Assembly (NCBI GenBank): GCA_965242615.1
Contig: CBDESR010000005.1
Span: 372,001 to 436,000, forward strand
Direction: 5' to 3'
From: CBDBCU01 sp965242615
GTDB taxonomy: Bacteria; Chloroflexota; Dehalococcoidia; Lucifugimonadales; UBA3495
DNA: 64,000 bases
Shown here piece after piece: positions 41,401 to 51,282 of this stretch; the first letter of the stretch is position 1, and each line of letters starts with the position of its first letter. The notes under the pieces were generated by a model. The model had not been told where the DNA came from. It searched no databases and saw nothing but the letters and a program-made list of their open reading frames with translations. The position numbers were made by a program, and so were the translations under genes.

Positions 41401-42037
41401 GCCGCCGCATCCACTCCAGCCGCTGCGGCAAAGCCAGTTGCCCCAGGATTTCCAAATGCGCCCGGTGCGGCCGCGCCGGATTCATTTCCCGCAACAGAAA
41501 GACGCTGCCCAGTACCTCCCGCTGCGAATCCCGCCGGTTCTCCCGCCGGTGGACAAAAGCCAAAGTCAGCCGGCCCGCCGCTGTCCGAAACAGCACCACC
41601 GCCGGCATCTGAAACCGCTTGTTGATTTCCCGGGTAAAGGCGGCGTAGCGGCCGCGGGGATAGCTGTCCCCAGCCAGCTCCACCGCCGCAAAGACAAAGC
41701 TGCTTTGCGTATCGACAAAATCGCTAAAATCGCCCCCCTCCCGGCCGCCAAACAACGCCTCCGGCGCCGCCCCGCCGATTTCCCCATCGGTAACTTGAAA
41801 CAGCACCCGGGCGTCGCGGGCGGCGGCAATAAAACCCGCCTTGCTCCGGGTCTCCGGATTCGACGCCACCAAATCGGCCGCCGTCCCGGACTGCCCGGCC
41901 AAAATCCGCTCGCTCCGATAACCCAGAACCGCCAGCAAACGCCCGGCCGCCGCCGCAAAATCCCCCGCCGGCAGCTCCGCCAACGCCGCCCCGATTTGCT
42001 CCAGCCGCCCCGCCGCCATCGCCGCAACACTGGTCAT
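38423..42037 (-). CDS. Eco57I/type IIG-like adenine methyltransferase, large
   Basis: 1204 residues from the ATG at 42037 (GGAGGG eight bases upstream). Motif I is LKVLDPAVGSGAFPMGIL (about 564) and motif IV VVLGNPPYVQL (about 798), the gamma-class order of N6-adenine methyltransferases. A typical N-terminal region has VIRLITRLLFVWFVKEKGLI and GSYYTPRAVVDYMV. The C-terminal about 350 residues include TIFRGVTTGCNAAFVI and ICAVLNSSLITWF-like segments of a target recognition domain. It pairs with the PLD-helicase upstream; between them is a HicB-like gene. It should modify host DNA while the helicase-nuclease restricts unmodified DNA. Confidence 0.88.
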   Translation of the reverse strand: MTSVAAMAAGRLEQIGAALAELPAGDFAAAAGRLLAVLGYRSERILAGQSGTAADLVASNPETRSKAGFIAAARDARVLFQVTDGEIGGAAPEALFGGREGGDFSDFVDTQSSFVFAAVELAGDSYPRGRYAAFTREINKRFQMPAVVLFRTAAGRLTLAFVHRRENRRDSQREVLGSVFLLREMNPARPHRAHLEILGQLALPQRLEWMRRQGRPANFAGLLAAWLDALDTEELNRRFYRELFGWFERAVSIAKFPAGREGNIAKEEQVIRLITRLLFVWFVKEKGLIAEDLFVEHQVEGLLKDYDREQGDSYYRAVLQNLFFATLNTEIERRGFSSGDNSTHRDFSRYRYKQEIADTDRLLALFGQTPFINGGLFDCLDSVTAPRQGGYRVDCFTDNALRPGQAEYGLLSVPNRLFFAGESRREGEPGLVDLFNRYKFTVEENTPAEQEVALDPELLGKVFENLLAAYNPETRETARKQTGSYYTPRAVVDYMVEEALVAALTEKLAAAAGEGAGVVDREARLRWLLDYADADADDAGTLFSDGERAAIVAAIAQLKVLDPAVGSGAFPMGILHKLTLALRRLDGDNSRWEGLQKELAGRRATAAFDTAQQSARDAELREISNTFERYRASDFGRKLYLIQNSIFGVDRQTVACQIAKLRFFISLAIEQEATAERADNYGIRPLPNLETRFVAADTLRGLGGLHRELTGDRTRDLQRQLNENRERHFHATVRADKLQYRAADQRLRGELADSLRLAGLAADHADKVAQWDPYDQNAAADWFDPGYMFGIREGFDVVLGNPPYVQLQREGGRLANLYQDAGFATFARTGDIYQLFYEKGGQLLKPGSGLLAYITSNSWLKAEYGKATRRWFAENHTPLKLLEMGKDVFANVIVDASILLARQGKSGAVGVAVDTDKLTDKAFPPAPELWGELRPEGEKPWRALSALERSVMDKMESVGTPLKDWDLTIFRGVTTGCNAAFVIDTATKEALVAADPKSAEIIKPVLRGRDIQRYQAEWAGLWLVNARKGIDIGTYPAVYGHLQGHRDQLSKKTGANQWYEFQGSPSDQLNTLFQKEKLVWMDLTERGRFAYDAGDMFCVNTVFVMSGESLKYLCAVLNSSLITWFMGNTALNSGMGVTRWIGFTVGQIPIPRISAAEQGPLVALVERILAAKAGDLGADTGEWERELDGLVQGLYGLTGGTGVG

Positions 42038-42062
42038 AGCCAAAACCCTCCAACCTCGCGAT

Positions 42063-42275
42063 TTACGCCCGGGTCCGCCGCCGGCCCCGGGGTTCCGGTA
42101 CCGGGTCGCCAAACTCCCGGGCGGTGTCAATCCAAAGCTCCATTGCTTGCCGCAAGTTCTGCAAAGCGGCCTCCTGCGTGCCGCCGTGCGCCATACAGCC
42201 GGGCAATTCCGGCGCCTCCGCCACAAAAGCGGCATCGTCATCGCTCCAGTAGAGAATGACCTGGTACTTAAACAT
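42063..42275 (-). CDS. HicB-like antitoxin-family protein without HicA
   Basis: 70 residues with the HicB core: YQVILYWSDDDAAFVAEAPELPGC then AHGGTQEAALQNLRQAMEL and a basic tail (RRRTR). The partial RNase H-like fold of HicB normally neutralises the HicA mRNA nuclease. No HicA frame is seen on either side, so it is an orphan. It is embedded between a helicase gene (62 bases upstream) and a methyltransferase gene (25 bases downstream) on the same strand, so it may regulate the restriction-modification operon. Confidence 0.85.
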   Translation of the reverse strand: MFKYQVILYWSDDDAAFVAEAPELPGCMAHGGTQEAALQNLRQAMELWIDTAREFGDPVPEPRGRRRTRA

Positions 42276-42337
42276 CCCTTTCCCCCGGACAATCCTACCA
42301 TAGCCGCACGGCTTGGCTTTGCCGGCGAAACGCCCGC

Positions 42338-45300
42338 CTACTCCCGCTCCATTATCACCAGCCAGGTCACCAGCTCAAAATCCTCGACTCCGGTCGGCGT
42401 TTCCGACGCCAACGGTAGCACAAAGCTCTTGTCGCCGCCGGCATGAAATTGGCTGGCTTGGGTGCCGGCATACGCCTGGCTGATGTGGGCAATGGCATCC
42501 CGCACCAGCTTATTATACTTGGCCATATCCTGCCCCTGTTTCGTTTCCCGGTCGAACCGGTCGCACAGTTCCAGAATGGGGTCAACCCGCCCCACCGCCG
42601 TAGCCTCGAACACCTCCAGGATTTGCTTGGCGTTGCCGCAGCCATAGCGGATTTGCCCGCTGTCCTGAATATAGACGAAATACCAGGGATGCACCGGGCT
42701 GACCACCTGCTGCCGGGCCTCCCGATTGGCGGCGGCGTTGCGCTGCCGCAAAAAGAATATCGCCCCCGGCGGCGCCCGGCCCGGCCCGCCATCCACCACC
42801 GCATACACCCCGTACGGCAGCGCTTCCAGCTTATCCTGGTTCTCTTGCAGGTAGCGCAGCAGCTGGGCAAAGAAATGGTTCAGCGTCAAATCGCTCAGCG
42901 TCGGCGCATCATCCAGATCCTCCATAGCGAGGATTTCCTGTTTCAGCCGCCGCAGCTGCTCATTGCGATAGTCCAAATCCAGCTGCGCGCCTTCCTCCGT
43001 AAAGGGATCATTGCCGCCGCTGGCCGTAATATCCGCCAACGCCATCCGCGCCAGCACCCGGCTCTCCAACTTCAGGTACTCCTCCATATCCTCCGTCGGC
43101 CAATAATTCACCATCCGCACCGCTTGGCTGCGGCTGCCGATGCGGTCAATGCGCCCGAACCGCTGAATCAGCCGCACCGGATTCCAGTGAATATCGTAGT
43201 TCAGCACCGTATCGCAGTCCTGCAAGTTCTGCCCCTCGGAAATGCAGTCGGTGGCAATCAGCAGGTCAATGTCGGCGGCCGGAGCCGCGCCCGGCCGGGC
43301 ATTGTCCGCCCGCTTGCGGGCTACTGGCGCAAAGTTGGTCAGAATATCGTTAAAGGTACTGCCGCCCGCCATGGCTCGGCATTCCTCCCCCGACACCATC
43401 GCCGCCTTGATGCCCAGTTCCTTGGCCAAGTCGGTCAGGTTAGCGTACAGATACTCGGCCGTATCCTTAAAGGTAGTGAACACCAGCAGCTTCCGGTTGG
43501 GCTTGCCCTTCCGGTCCAGCGTCGGCTGCTCCACCCGTTCCCGGAGAATTTCCCGGATTTTTTGCAGCTTGCCGTCCCGTTCCGGCGTAACCGCTTTTAC
43601 CCTTTCCTGAACGGCGGCCAGGGTAGCCCGGTCTTGCTCCAGGTCCGCCCGCCACCGCGCCAAATCCAACTCCCCCAAGTGGTAGGGCTTACGGCCCCGG
43701 TTAACCGAAAAGTCCTCATCCTCCTCATCCTCCTCCGGCATAACCTCCCCTTCCGCCAGTTCCGCCAGTTCCGCCGCCGACCGTCCGCCGCCCTTTTCGT
43801 AGCGGTCAATCTTATTCAGCAAGCCCGCAATCTTGCCGATAGTCCGCTCCAGAGTCAGGTTCAGCGCATAGGCCGAACTTTCCAACCGTTTCAGGAAGTT
43901 GGTACGCATCATCCCCACCAGAAACCGCTCCCGGTCCTCCTGGCTGAAATTAGCTACCGCCCGCTCCTTTTCCAATGCCGCCTTGCGGGCCGCGTCCACC
44001 ACATACCAAGTGGGCTGATAGACCGCCAAGCCAAACTGTTCAATCTGTCCCGCCAGTTCCCGGTAAGAGAGTTCCCCCTGCAAATCCGTTGGCGGATATT
44101 CGTTGCGCGGCGCAGTATGCTCCGGGAACCGGCCGATCCGGTCCATTTCCTGCTGGTACAGCTGCTCAATCTGCCGCCGGGAGCGGGAAATGGAAACGCC
44201 ATCCAGCAGCCGCAGAAAATCGGCGCCCAGATTTTCCAGCAGTTGGGACTTGTCCCGCCGGCCGTTCCGCCCCTTGCCGGCCGGCCCGGTTTCCCAATCC
44301 TTGAACTGCTTTTGCGCCGCCTGCATCAGGCTGCGGATGTTGCCCACCCCCAAACTCTCCCGAAAGGCGTCATCCCGCCCCTCCGTCATCAAATAAATCT
44401 GATTCCGCAAATCCACCAGCGAAGTGTTGACCGGCGTCGCCGAAATCAGCAGCACCTTGGTCTTGGAGCCGGCGGCGATAACTTCCTTCAACAGCCGCCG
44501 GTAACGCTGCCCGCCGTCATTGCGGAAGTTGTGCGACTCGTCGATGACCACCAGGTCATAGTTGCCCCAGTTAAAATTCGCCAGGTCAATCCCGCCGGCT
44601 TGCCCGGAATCCCGGGACAGGTCGGTATGCGCTAGCAGGGTATAGCCGAACCGGTCTTGCGCAAAGGGGTTCTGGGTATAGTTGTTGGCGGCTTGGTACC
44701 ACGACCAGTTCGCCCGCAACTTTTGGGGACAAAGCACCAATGCCCGTTCGTTACGCAGCTCAAAATACTTGATGACCGCCAAAGCTGTATAGGTTTTGCC
44801 CAAGCCCACGCTGTCGGCCAGGATACAGCCGCGATGCTGGTTCAGCTTGGCAATCAGGCTTTTTGCGCCATCCTTCTGAAATTCGTACAAAGCATTCCAG
44901 ATTTCGCTCTCCGTGAACCCGGTAGCCTTCAGCGCCTCATCGCCAGCCAGCCGCGCCGCAATATCCTGACGAAACAGTTCGTAAAGGGTTTTGTAATAGA
45001 CCGTATGCGGCCCCTGGTCGCCGTGGAGGCGTTCCAAAGCCGCCAGCACCTGCGCTTTGACATCTACCGTTCGCTTCGGGTCTTGCCACAGCCGCTCAAA
45101 CCAATCCTGCAACTCAGCTACCGCCGCCGCGTCAGCCGTTGCCAGGTTGATTTCCAGATTAGCCCGGTCGCTCCCGCCCAACCCCCGTTTCGTGAAATTG
45201 GAACTGCCCACTATGCCGGCGGCGCCGTCCTGTCCCGCCGTCAGATACATTTTCCCGTGCAGAAAGTTGGACTGCTGCACCGAACGGACCGCTACGCCAT

Positions 45301-45616
45301 CCCTTTCCAGCCACCGGGCGCACCGCTTGGCCAGAGCTTTCTGCTCCAGGGTATGGTTGGGCGCGAACCCCGGCTCGGCAAGCTCAAAGGATTTGGGGTC
45401 TTTCGGCCCCGGATCCAGATTATCCACCGAACCCGGGTCGCCGAACAAAAACCGCACTTGCCCCACCCGTTCCAGTTCGTCGGCCAACAGTTCGTAGCCG
45501 TTGATGGTGAAGTAAGCGGACACCAGGTCAAAGGCCGTAGCCTCCTGCAAGTTCCGCCGCAGGCCGTCAACGACCGTCGCGTTATGGTTGTCCAGCAGAT
45601 ACTGGTAAGCGGGCAT
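42338..45616 (-). CDS. PLD-nuclease/SNF2-type helicase fusion
   Basis: 1092 residues. Residues about 1-200 hold a phospholipase D-like nuclease domain with NFLHGKMYLTAG and IVGSSNFTKRG (one H-x-K plus G-S-S-N). Then an SF2/SNF2 motor: Walker A ILADSVGLGKTYTALA (about 267), DESH box VVIDESHNF (about 357), SATPVN (about 395), and the second RecA domain with LLIATDCISEGQNLQ and RLIQRFGRIDRIGS (about 780-820). Such proteins are seen as restriction subunits with type IIG-like methyltransferases. ATG is preceded by GGAGGG and a TGTTATAAT promoter. Confidence 0.9.
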   Translation of the reverse strand: MPAYQYLLDNHNATVVDGLRRNLQEATAFDLVSAYFTINGYELLADELERVGQVRFLFGDPGSVDNLDPGPKDPKSFELAEPGFAPNHTLEQKALAKRCARWLERDGVAVRSVQQSNFLHGKMYLTAGQDGAAGIVGSSNFTKRGLGGSDRANLEINLATADAAAVAELQDWFERLWQDPKRTVDVKAQVLAALERLHGDQGPHTVYYKTLYELFRQDIAARLAGDEALKATGFTESEIWNALYEFQKDGAKSLIAKLNQHRGCILADSVGLGKTYTALAVIKYFELRNERALVLCPQKLRANWSWYQAANNYTQNPFAQDRFGYTLLAHTDLSRDSGQAGGIDLANFNWGNYDLVVIDESHNFRNDGGQRYRRLLKEVIAAGSKTKVLLISATPVNTSLVDLRNQIYLMTEGRDDAFRESLGVGNIRSLMQAAQKQFKDWETGPAGKGRNGRRDKSQLLENLGADFLRLLDGVSISRSRRQIEQLYQQEMDRIGRFPEHTAPRNEYPPTDLQGELSYRELAGQIEQFGLAVYQPTWYVVDAARKAALEKERAVANFSQEDRERFLVGMMRTNFLKRLESSAYALNLTLERTIGKIAGLLNKIDRYEKGGGRSAAELAELAEGEVMPEEDEEDEDFSVNRGRKPYHLGELDLARWRADLEQDRATLAAVQERVKAVTPERDGKLQKIREILRERVEQPTLDRKGKPNRKLLVFTTFKDTAEYLYANLTDLAKELGIKAAMVSGEECRAMAGGSTFNDILTNFAPVARKRADNARPGAAPAADIDLLIATDCISEGQNLQDCDTVLNYDIHWNPVRLIQRFGRIDRIGSRSQAVRMVNYWPTEDMEEYLKLESRVLARMALADITASGGNDPFTEEGAQLDLDYRNEQLRRLKQEILAMEDLDDAPTLSDLTLNHFFAQLLRYLQENQDKLEALPYGVYAVVDGGPGRAPPGAIFFLRQRNAAANREARQQVVSPVHPWYFVYIQDSGQIRYGCGNAKQILEVFEATAVGRVDPILELCDRFDRETKQGQDMAKYNKLVRDAIAHISQAYAGTQASQFHAGGDKSFVLPLASETPTGVEDFELVTWLVIMERE

Positions 45617-45744
45617 CGCAAAATCCCTCCAAAGGCTGCGGAAATTACGGCTCAGAATTTACTCCCCAGCGGCGCAGCGACGAAGGAGAAAACGGCATCT
45701 CCGGACAACGATGTGCCGCTACGGCTCTTGGGGAAGCAAGGGGA

Positions 45745-45753
45745 ATTATAACA
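45745..45753 (-). promoter_or_regulatory. Extended -10 promoter for the helicase-HicB-methyltransferase operon
   Basis: Minus strand TGTTATAAT, about 130 bases upstream of the helicase ATG. Confidence 0.45.
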
Positions 45754-45783
45754 CTGGCATACATAGTATCTGAAACGTGCGGG

Positions 45784-46035
45784 CTAAAGGAGTCGAGCAG
45801 TCGGGTTTATGCCGATGGCAGTGGTGAAATCCGCGACGGCTTGCTCGAACTGCTGGAGTTCAGTGTAACAAAGTCCCCGATTGGCGTAAGCGCCGACATC
45901 TTTGGGGTCGAGGGCAATGACCTGGCTGAAGTAGGCAATGGCTTGCTCCTCCAAGCCAAGTTCAGCGAACCTATGGCCTCGATTGTAGTAAGCGGCGGCA
46001 TCCTTGGGGTTGCGGCGAATAGCTTGGTCGGGCTC
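45784..46035 (-). pseudogene. Truncated tetratricopeptide-repeat gene
   Basis: The minus strand encodes about 80 residues of TPR: AAAYYNRGHRFAELGLEEQA, LDPKDVGAYANRGLCYTEL, then AVADFTTAIGINP and a stop. There is no start; an in-frame TGA lies just upstream, next to the end of another broken gene. It looks like the surviving 3' end of a TPR gene. Confidence 0.75.
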
Positions 46036-46057
46036 TGTTCAATTTTGCTGCGGGAAA

Positions 46058-46548
46058 CTACCTCATCCCCAGATTCCCCAGTCGCCAGTCCTCCCGTTGG
46101 TCGCCCCAAGGGTCAAAGCCGGGATGCCGCCGCCGGGCGAACCGGTCAATGCGGGGCGGGCCGTTACCCCCTCCAGCAGTTCGTAAAAATAAGCCGGCTT
46201 TGCGCTATGCTTTCCCCGGTCAGCAGGTAAGCCGGTTGCGAATTCCCTGGTATCCCCAAAGCCGGGTGTCCGGGCTTGGTCAAGGTTATTCCCACGATTG
46301 CCCACCCCTATAAACTCGGTGTTAAAGCCGGGATAGCCGATGGACTGCGGCCCCGCTGGCTTATGCCAGACCATAGTAAAGCGATACTGAAAGCCCCACG
46401 CCGTCAGACTTTCCCACGCCGCCGGCCGGAAACGCCGGGTAGTCCGGATAAAGCAAAAGCGCCGCTCCGGCGCCAATTCCAGCGCCGGCAAGGCGTTGAT
46501 TTCCTCAAGCGGCATCCGGTTATACCGCCCCGCAATCGGGGCGTTGCC
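46058..46548 (-). pseudogene. Broken MT-A70-type adenine methyltransferase gene
   Basis: The minus strand carries GRYNRMPLEEINALPALEL, then AWGFQYRFTMVWHKPAG, FIGVGNRG and KPAYFYELLEGVT, typical of MT-A70/phage adenine methyltransferases. The catalytic D-P-P-W region is missing at the 5' side (stop at 46549-46551). After EGVT the frame must shift by one base to reach the expected ending PPRIDRFARRRHPGFDPWGD. So it is both truncated and frameshifted. Confidence 0.8.
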
Positions 46549-47110
46549 CTACACCCCGATATAAGAGTGGGAATCCAGACTCCCCATTTCCAAAATTCAT
46601 CCGAAAATTCATCCAATTCACCCCTTGACAAACATCCAAACCTTCCCCCATAATAATACCCGTCAAGGTTAACCTGACCCCGGGACGCCGGGTTCTTTAC
46701 GCTAAGCTTACCGTAAAACTTAATAAGCTCCACACAGCGCGCTGTGGGCCCCGGCCGGCCCTAAACAAGCCGCCGGACGCCTCAAACACTCCTCCCCCGG
46801 GGACAGCGGCCTAAGGCCCCGCAACCCCAACCGGAGCAGCGGAAAGCGGCAAATCCCACCCGCCGTACCAACCGCGCCCCAGCCCCCAGGAGTCGGAGCA
46901 ACCCAGGTTGACTGGAGAACGGTCAACCGCGGTCGCAACACCGGGCCAACCCGCCGGCATGGCAATCATACCAACCGGCGTCAGTAGCCAACTCAAGGTA
47001 GCGCAACCGTAATCGGCAGCCTGACCGGGCAAAGCCGGAATTGGTAGCCAGAAGTCCAACCGGCGTTTGGCAACCCACATGGCCAGACCTGCCAACCCTT
47101 CTCCCGACAA

Positions 47111-47138
47111 GGCGGAAACCGCGGCCGCGGTTTCCGCC
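47111..47138. repeat. Perfect 28-bp palindrome
   Basis: Each arm is 14 bases starting GGCGGAAACCGCGG, centred on GCGGCCGC. It could be a cruciform, a binding site or a stem in an RNA. Confidence 0.7.
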
Positions 47139-47203
47139 AAAACCGGTCTCCCCAAACCGGCCCCAACTTCCCCTCTTTCCCCCTGTAACCCGCCCCCGCA
47201 AAG

Positions 47204-47212
47204 TGCTAAAAT
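47204..47212 (+). promoter_or_regulatory. Extended -10 promoter for glnS-gltX
   Basis: TGCTAAAAT about 34-42 bases upstream of the ATG at 47246; no clear -35. Confidence 0.4.
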
Positions 47213-47245
47213 AATCCCATCTCAAACCAAAGGGTAGCAGCCACT

Positions 47246-48955
<1,710 letters not shown>

Positions 48956-48973
48956 TCAAGGAGCATTTCCAAA

Positions 48974-50443
48974 ATGCCCGACAACATCCGCGTCCGCTAT
49001 GCCCCCAGCCCTACCGGTTATCCGCATATCGGCAACATCCGCACCGCCTTTTTCAACTGGCTCTTTGCCCGGCACAACGGCGGCCGCTTCATCGTCCGCA
49101 TCGAGGACACCGACCAGGAGCGGCTCGTCCCCGGCGCCGTTGACGCCATCCTCGACGGCTTGGCTTGGCTGGATCTTGATTGGGACGAAGGCCCCCGGGT
49201 CGGCGGCGATTTCGGCTCCTACTTCCAGTCGGAACGCCTCCCCATCTACCACGAAAACGCAGAACGCCTGATTGCCCAGGGCGACGCCTACCGCTGCTAC
49301 TGCACGGTGGAACGGCTCAATCAGATGCGGGAGGAACAGAAACGCGCCAAATCCCCCCATCTCCGCTACGACCGCCATTGCCGCTACCTCGACCCGGCGG
49401 AAATCCGCCGCCAGGAAGCCGCCGGCGCCCCCTCCGTAGTCCGCTTTGCTTCCCCCGACTCCGGCTTGACCCGCCTGAACGACCTCATCCGCGACGAAGT
49501 CCAATGGCAGAACGAACTGTTAGACGACTTTATCCTGCTCAAATCCGACGGCTTCCCTACCTACCATCTGGCGGTCGTAACCGACGACCACCTAATGCAG
49601 ATTAGCCATGTCCTGCGCGCTGAGGAATGGCTGCCCAGCGTCCCCCGCCACTTGCTCCTTTGCCAAGCCCTCGGCTACCCCTTGCCCCAATACGGCCACT
49701 TGCCGATGATTCTCGGCCCCGACCGTGCCAAGCTCTCCAAACGGCACGGCGCCACTTCCCTTATGGAATATCGGGATGCCGGCTACCTGCCCGCCGCCCT
49801 CCGCAACTTTATGGCATTGCTCGGCTGGTCTCTCGACGACAAAACCGAAGTAATGCCCATCGCAACAATGCGCGACCACTTTACCCTCGACCGGGTCGGC
49901 AAGCCCGCCGCCATCTTTGACCGGGACAAACTCGACTGGATGAACGGCGTCTATATCCGGGAACTGTCGGACGCCGACTTGGCCGCGGCAATGCTGCCCT
50001 GGCTGGAAAAAGACCTGCCCCCGGAACTCTTGCCGGTCGATTTGGACTATCTGACCCGCATTGCCCCCCTGGTCCGGGAGCGGCTGAAACTACTGACCGA
50101 ATCCGCGGAAATGACCGCCTACTTCTTTACGCCGCAGCCGGATTACAACCCCGCCGACCTGATTCAGCGGGGAATGACCGCGGCGGAAACGGCGGCGGCC
50201 CTCGACCGCGCCTTGGAAACCCTAGACGCCGCCCCGGATTTCAGCGGCCCCGCCCTCGAGGAACTGCTGCGGGCTGTCGGCGATGAACTGAACCTTACTC
50301 CCCGCCGTTTCTTTGGGACGATTCGCACCGCCGTCACCGGCCGCAGCGTCTCCCCGCCGCTCTTCGACACCATCGCCGTCCTGGGCCGCGACCGGGTTAT
50401 CGCCCGCCTAGAATGGGCCAGCAACGCCCTGCCTGCCGACTAA
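48974..50443 (+). CDS. gltX: Glutamyl-tRNA synthetase
   Basis: A 489-residue class I synthetase. RYAPSPTGYPHIGNIRTAFF carries the H-I-G-N version of the HIGH motif, RIEDTDQERLVPGAVDAIL follows, and AKLSKRHGATSL is the KMSKS loop. A helical anticodon-binding C-terminus completes it. AAGGAG lies ten bases before the ATG. Co-transcribed with glnS. A hairpin at 50450-50479 ends the unit. Confidence 0.96.
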   Translation: MPDNIRVRYAPSPTGYPHIGNIRTAFFNWLFARHNGGRFIVRIEDTDQERLVPGAVDAILDGLAWLDLDWDEGPRVGGDFGSYFQSERLPIYHENAERLIAQGDAYRCYCTVERLNQMREEQKRAKSPHLRYDRHCRYLDPAEIRRQEAAGAPSVVRFASPDSGLTRLNDLIRDEVQWQNELLDDFILLKSDGFPTYHLAVVTDDHLMQISHVLRAEEWLPSVPRHLLLCQALGYPLPQYGHLPMILGPDRAKLSKRHGATSLMEYRDAGYLPAALRNFMALLGWSLDDKTEVMPIATMRDHFTLDRVGKPAAIFDRDKLDWMNGVYIRELSDADLAAAMLPWLEKDLPPELLPVDLDYLTRIAPLVRERLKLLTESAEMTAYFFTPQPDYNPADLIQRGMTAAETAAALDRALETLDAAPDFSGPALEELLRAVGDELNLTPRRFFGTIRTAVTGRSVSPPLFDTIAVLGRDRVIARLEWASNALPAD

Positions 50444-50449
50444 TCGCTA

Positions 50450-50479
50450 AAGGGGGCGGGTCCGATAATCCGCCCCCTT
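50450..50479 (+). terminator. Hairpin at the end of glnS-gltX
   Basis: AAGGGGGCGG and CCGCCCCCTT form a perfect 10-bp stem with a 10-base loop. No T-run follows beyond TT. Confidence 0.6.
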
Positions 50480-50522
50480 GACCATCAAAAGAATTACCAA
50501 ATCCAGTGTATCCGGTCAATCT

Positions 50523-51263
50523 ATGTCCGAACCCCACCGCCTTTATAGTGACTTGGCCCAGCTCTGGCCTCTATTCAGCCCGCCGGCCGAATACGCTGAT
50601 GATGCCCAACACTGGCGGGATGCCCTGCGCCAACGCCGCGGCCCCGGCCGCCATTCCCTGCTGGAACTCGGCTCCGGCGGCGGGCATACCCTGTCCCATC
50701 TCACCGCCGACTTTCACCTGACCGCCGTTGACTTGTCCCCGGCAATGCTGTCCCTTTCCGCCCGGCTCAACCCCGGCGTAATCCACTACCGCGGCGATAT
50801 GCGGACTTTCCGCTTGCCCCGTACTTTTGACGCCATCCTGGTTCACGACGCCGTGGACTATATGCTGACCCCAGCCGATTTGACCGCCCTTTTTACTACC
50901 GCCCGGGCCCAGCTCAACCCCGGCGGCCTCTTGCTTATCTCCCCGGACTACTTCCGGGAAACCTTTGCCGGCCCTACCGTCCACCACTGGATTCGGCAAA
51001 CTTCTGACTTGAACCTGACCGTCATCGAATACTGCTACGACCCCGACCCTGCCGACACCACCATTGAATCCCGGTTCTTTTTCCTGCTGCAAGAACCCGG
51101 CGGCCCCCTCCGGGTCGAGCAAGACCGGCACACCACCGGCCTTTTCCCGGCTGATACTTGGCTGCAACTTTTGACCGCCGCCGGCTTTGCCTCGGAATTT
51201 ATAACCCATCCCGGCTACCATGGCGGCTACGGCGGCCACTTAATCGCCGCTACCTTGCTCTAA
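50523..51263 (+). CDS. Class I SAM-dependent methyltransferase
   Basis: A 246-residue Rossmann methyltransferase. Motif I is LLELGSGGGHTLSHL (about residue 42), then LTAVDLSPAMLSL, a carbonyl motif FDAILVHDAVDYM and LNPGGLLLISPDYF. It matches the generic Methyltransf_11/25 group acting on small molecules; the substrate is unknown. The ATG at 50523 has no obvious ribosome site. It lies after the gltX hairpin, convergent with the next genes. Confidence 0.85.
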   Translation: MSEPHRLYSDLAQLWPLFSPPAEYADDAQHWRDALRQRRGPGRHSLLELGSGGGHTLSHLTADFHLTAVDLSPAMLSLSARLNPGVIHYRGDMRTFRLPRTFDAILVHDAVDYMLTPADLTALFTTARAQLNPGGLLLISPDYFRETFAGPTVHHWIRQTSDLNLTVIEYCYDPDPADTTIESRFFFLLQEPGGPLRVEQDRHTTGLFPADTWLQLLTAAGFASEFITHPGYHGGYGGHLIAATLL

Positions 51264-51282
51264 CCCGCCCTCCGGAAAATCC

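Larger units (their letters stand above)
46549..47245. other. Structured 0.7-kb non-coding stretch upstream of glnS
   Basis: No credible protein. It begins with a fragment of the REP-like element (about 46563-46590), then a region rich in hairpins: CGGGG/CCCCG around 46798-46821, GGTTGAC/GTCAACC at 46906-46928 and a perfect 28-bp palindrome at 47111-47138. Short frames on the minus strand are Gly, Pro and Arg rich and look like noise. It may hold a small RNA or long leader. Confidence 0.5.

Noticed and set aside
42063..42275. A complete HicAB toxin-antitoxin pair
   Set aside because: No HicA-like frame of about 60 residues was found on either side of the HicB-like gene.
42443..44635. A 730-codon open frame antisense to the helicase gene
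   Set aside because: Same cause: stop-poor antisense of a GC-rich gene with clear helicase motifs.
38423..45616. Calling the helicase-methyltransferase cassette BREX or DISARM
   Set aside because: No PglZ, BrxC or BrxL and no DrmA, DrmB or DrmC genes are present; only a methyltransferase and a PLD-helicase are seen.
46811..47155. A 114-codon frame in the stretch before glnS
   Set aside because: Composition is Gly, Pro, Trp and Ala rich without domain pattern, no ribosome site, and the DNA is full of hairpins.
46600..47200. RNase P RNA or SRP RNA in the structured stretch
   Set aside because: I could not find the conserved GAGGAAAGTCC or GGAAC/GGAA signatures on either strand.
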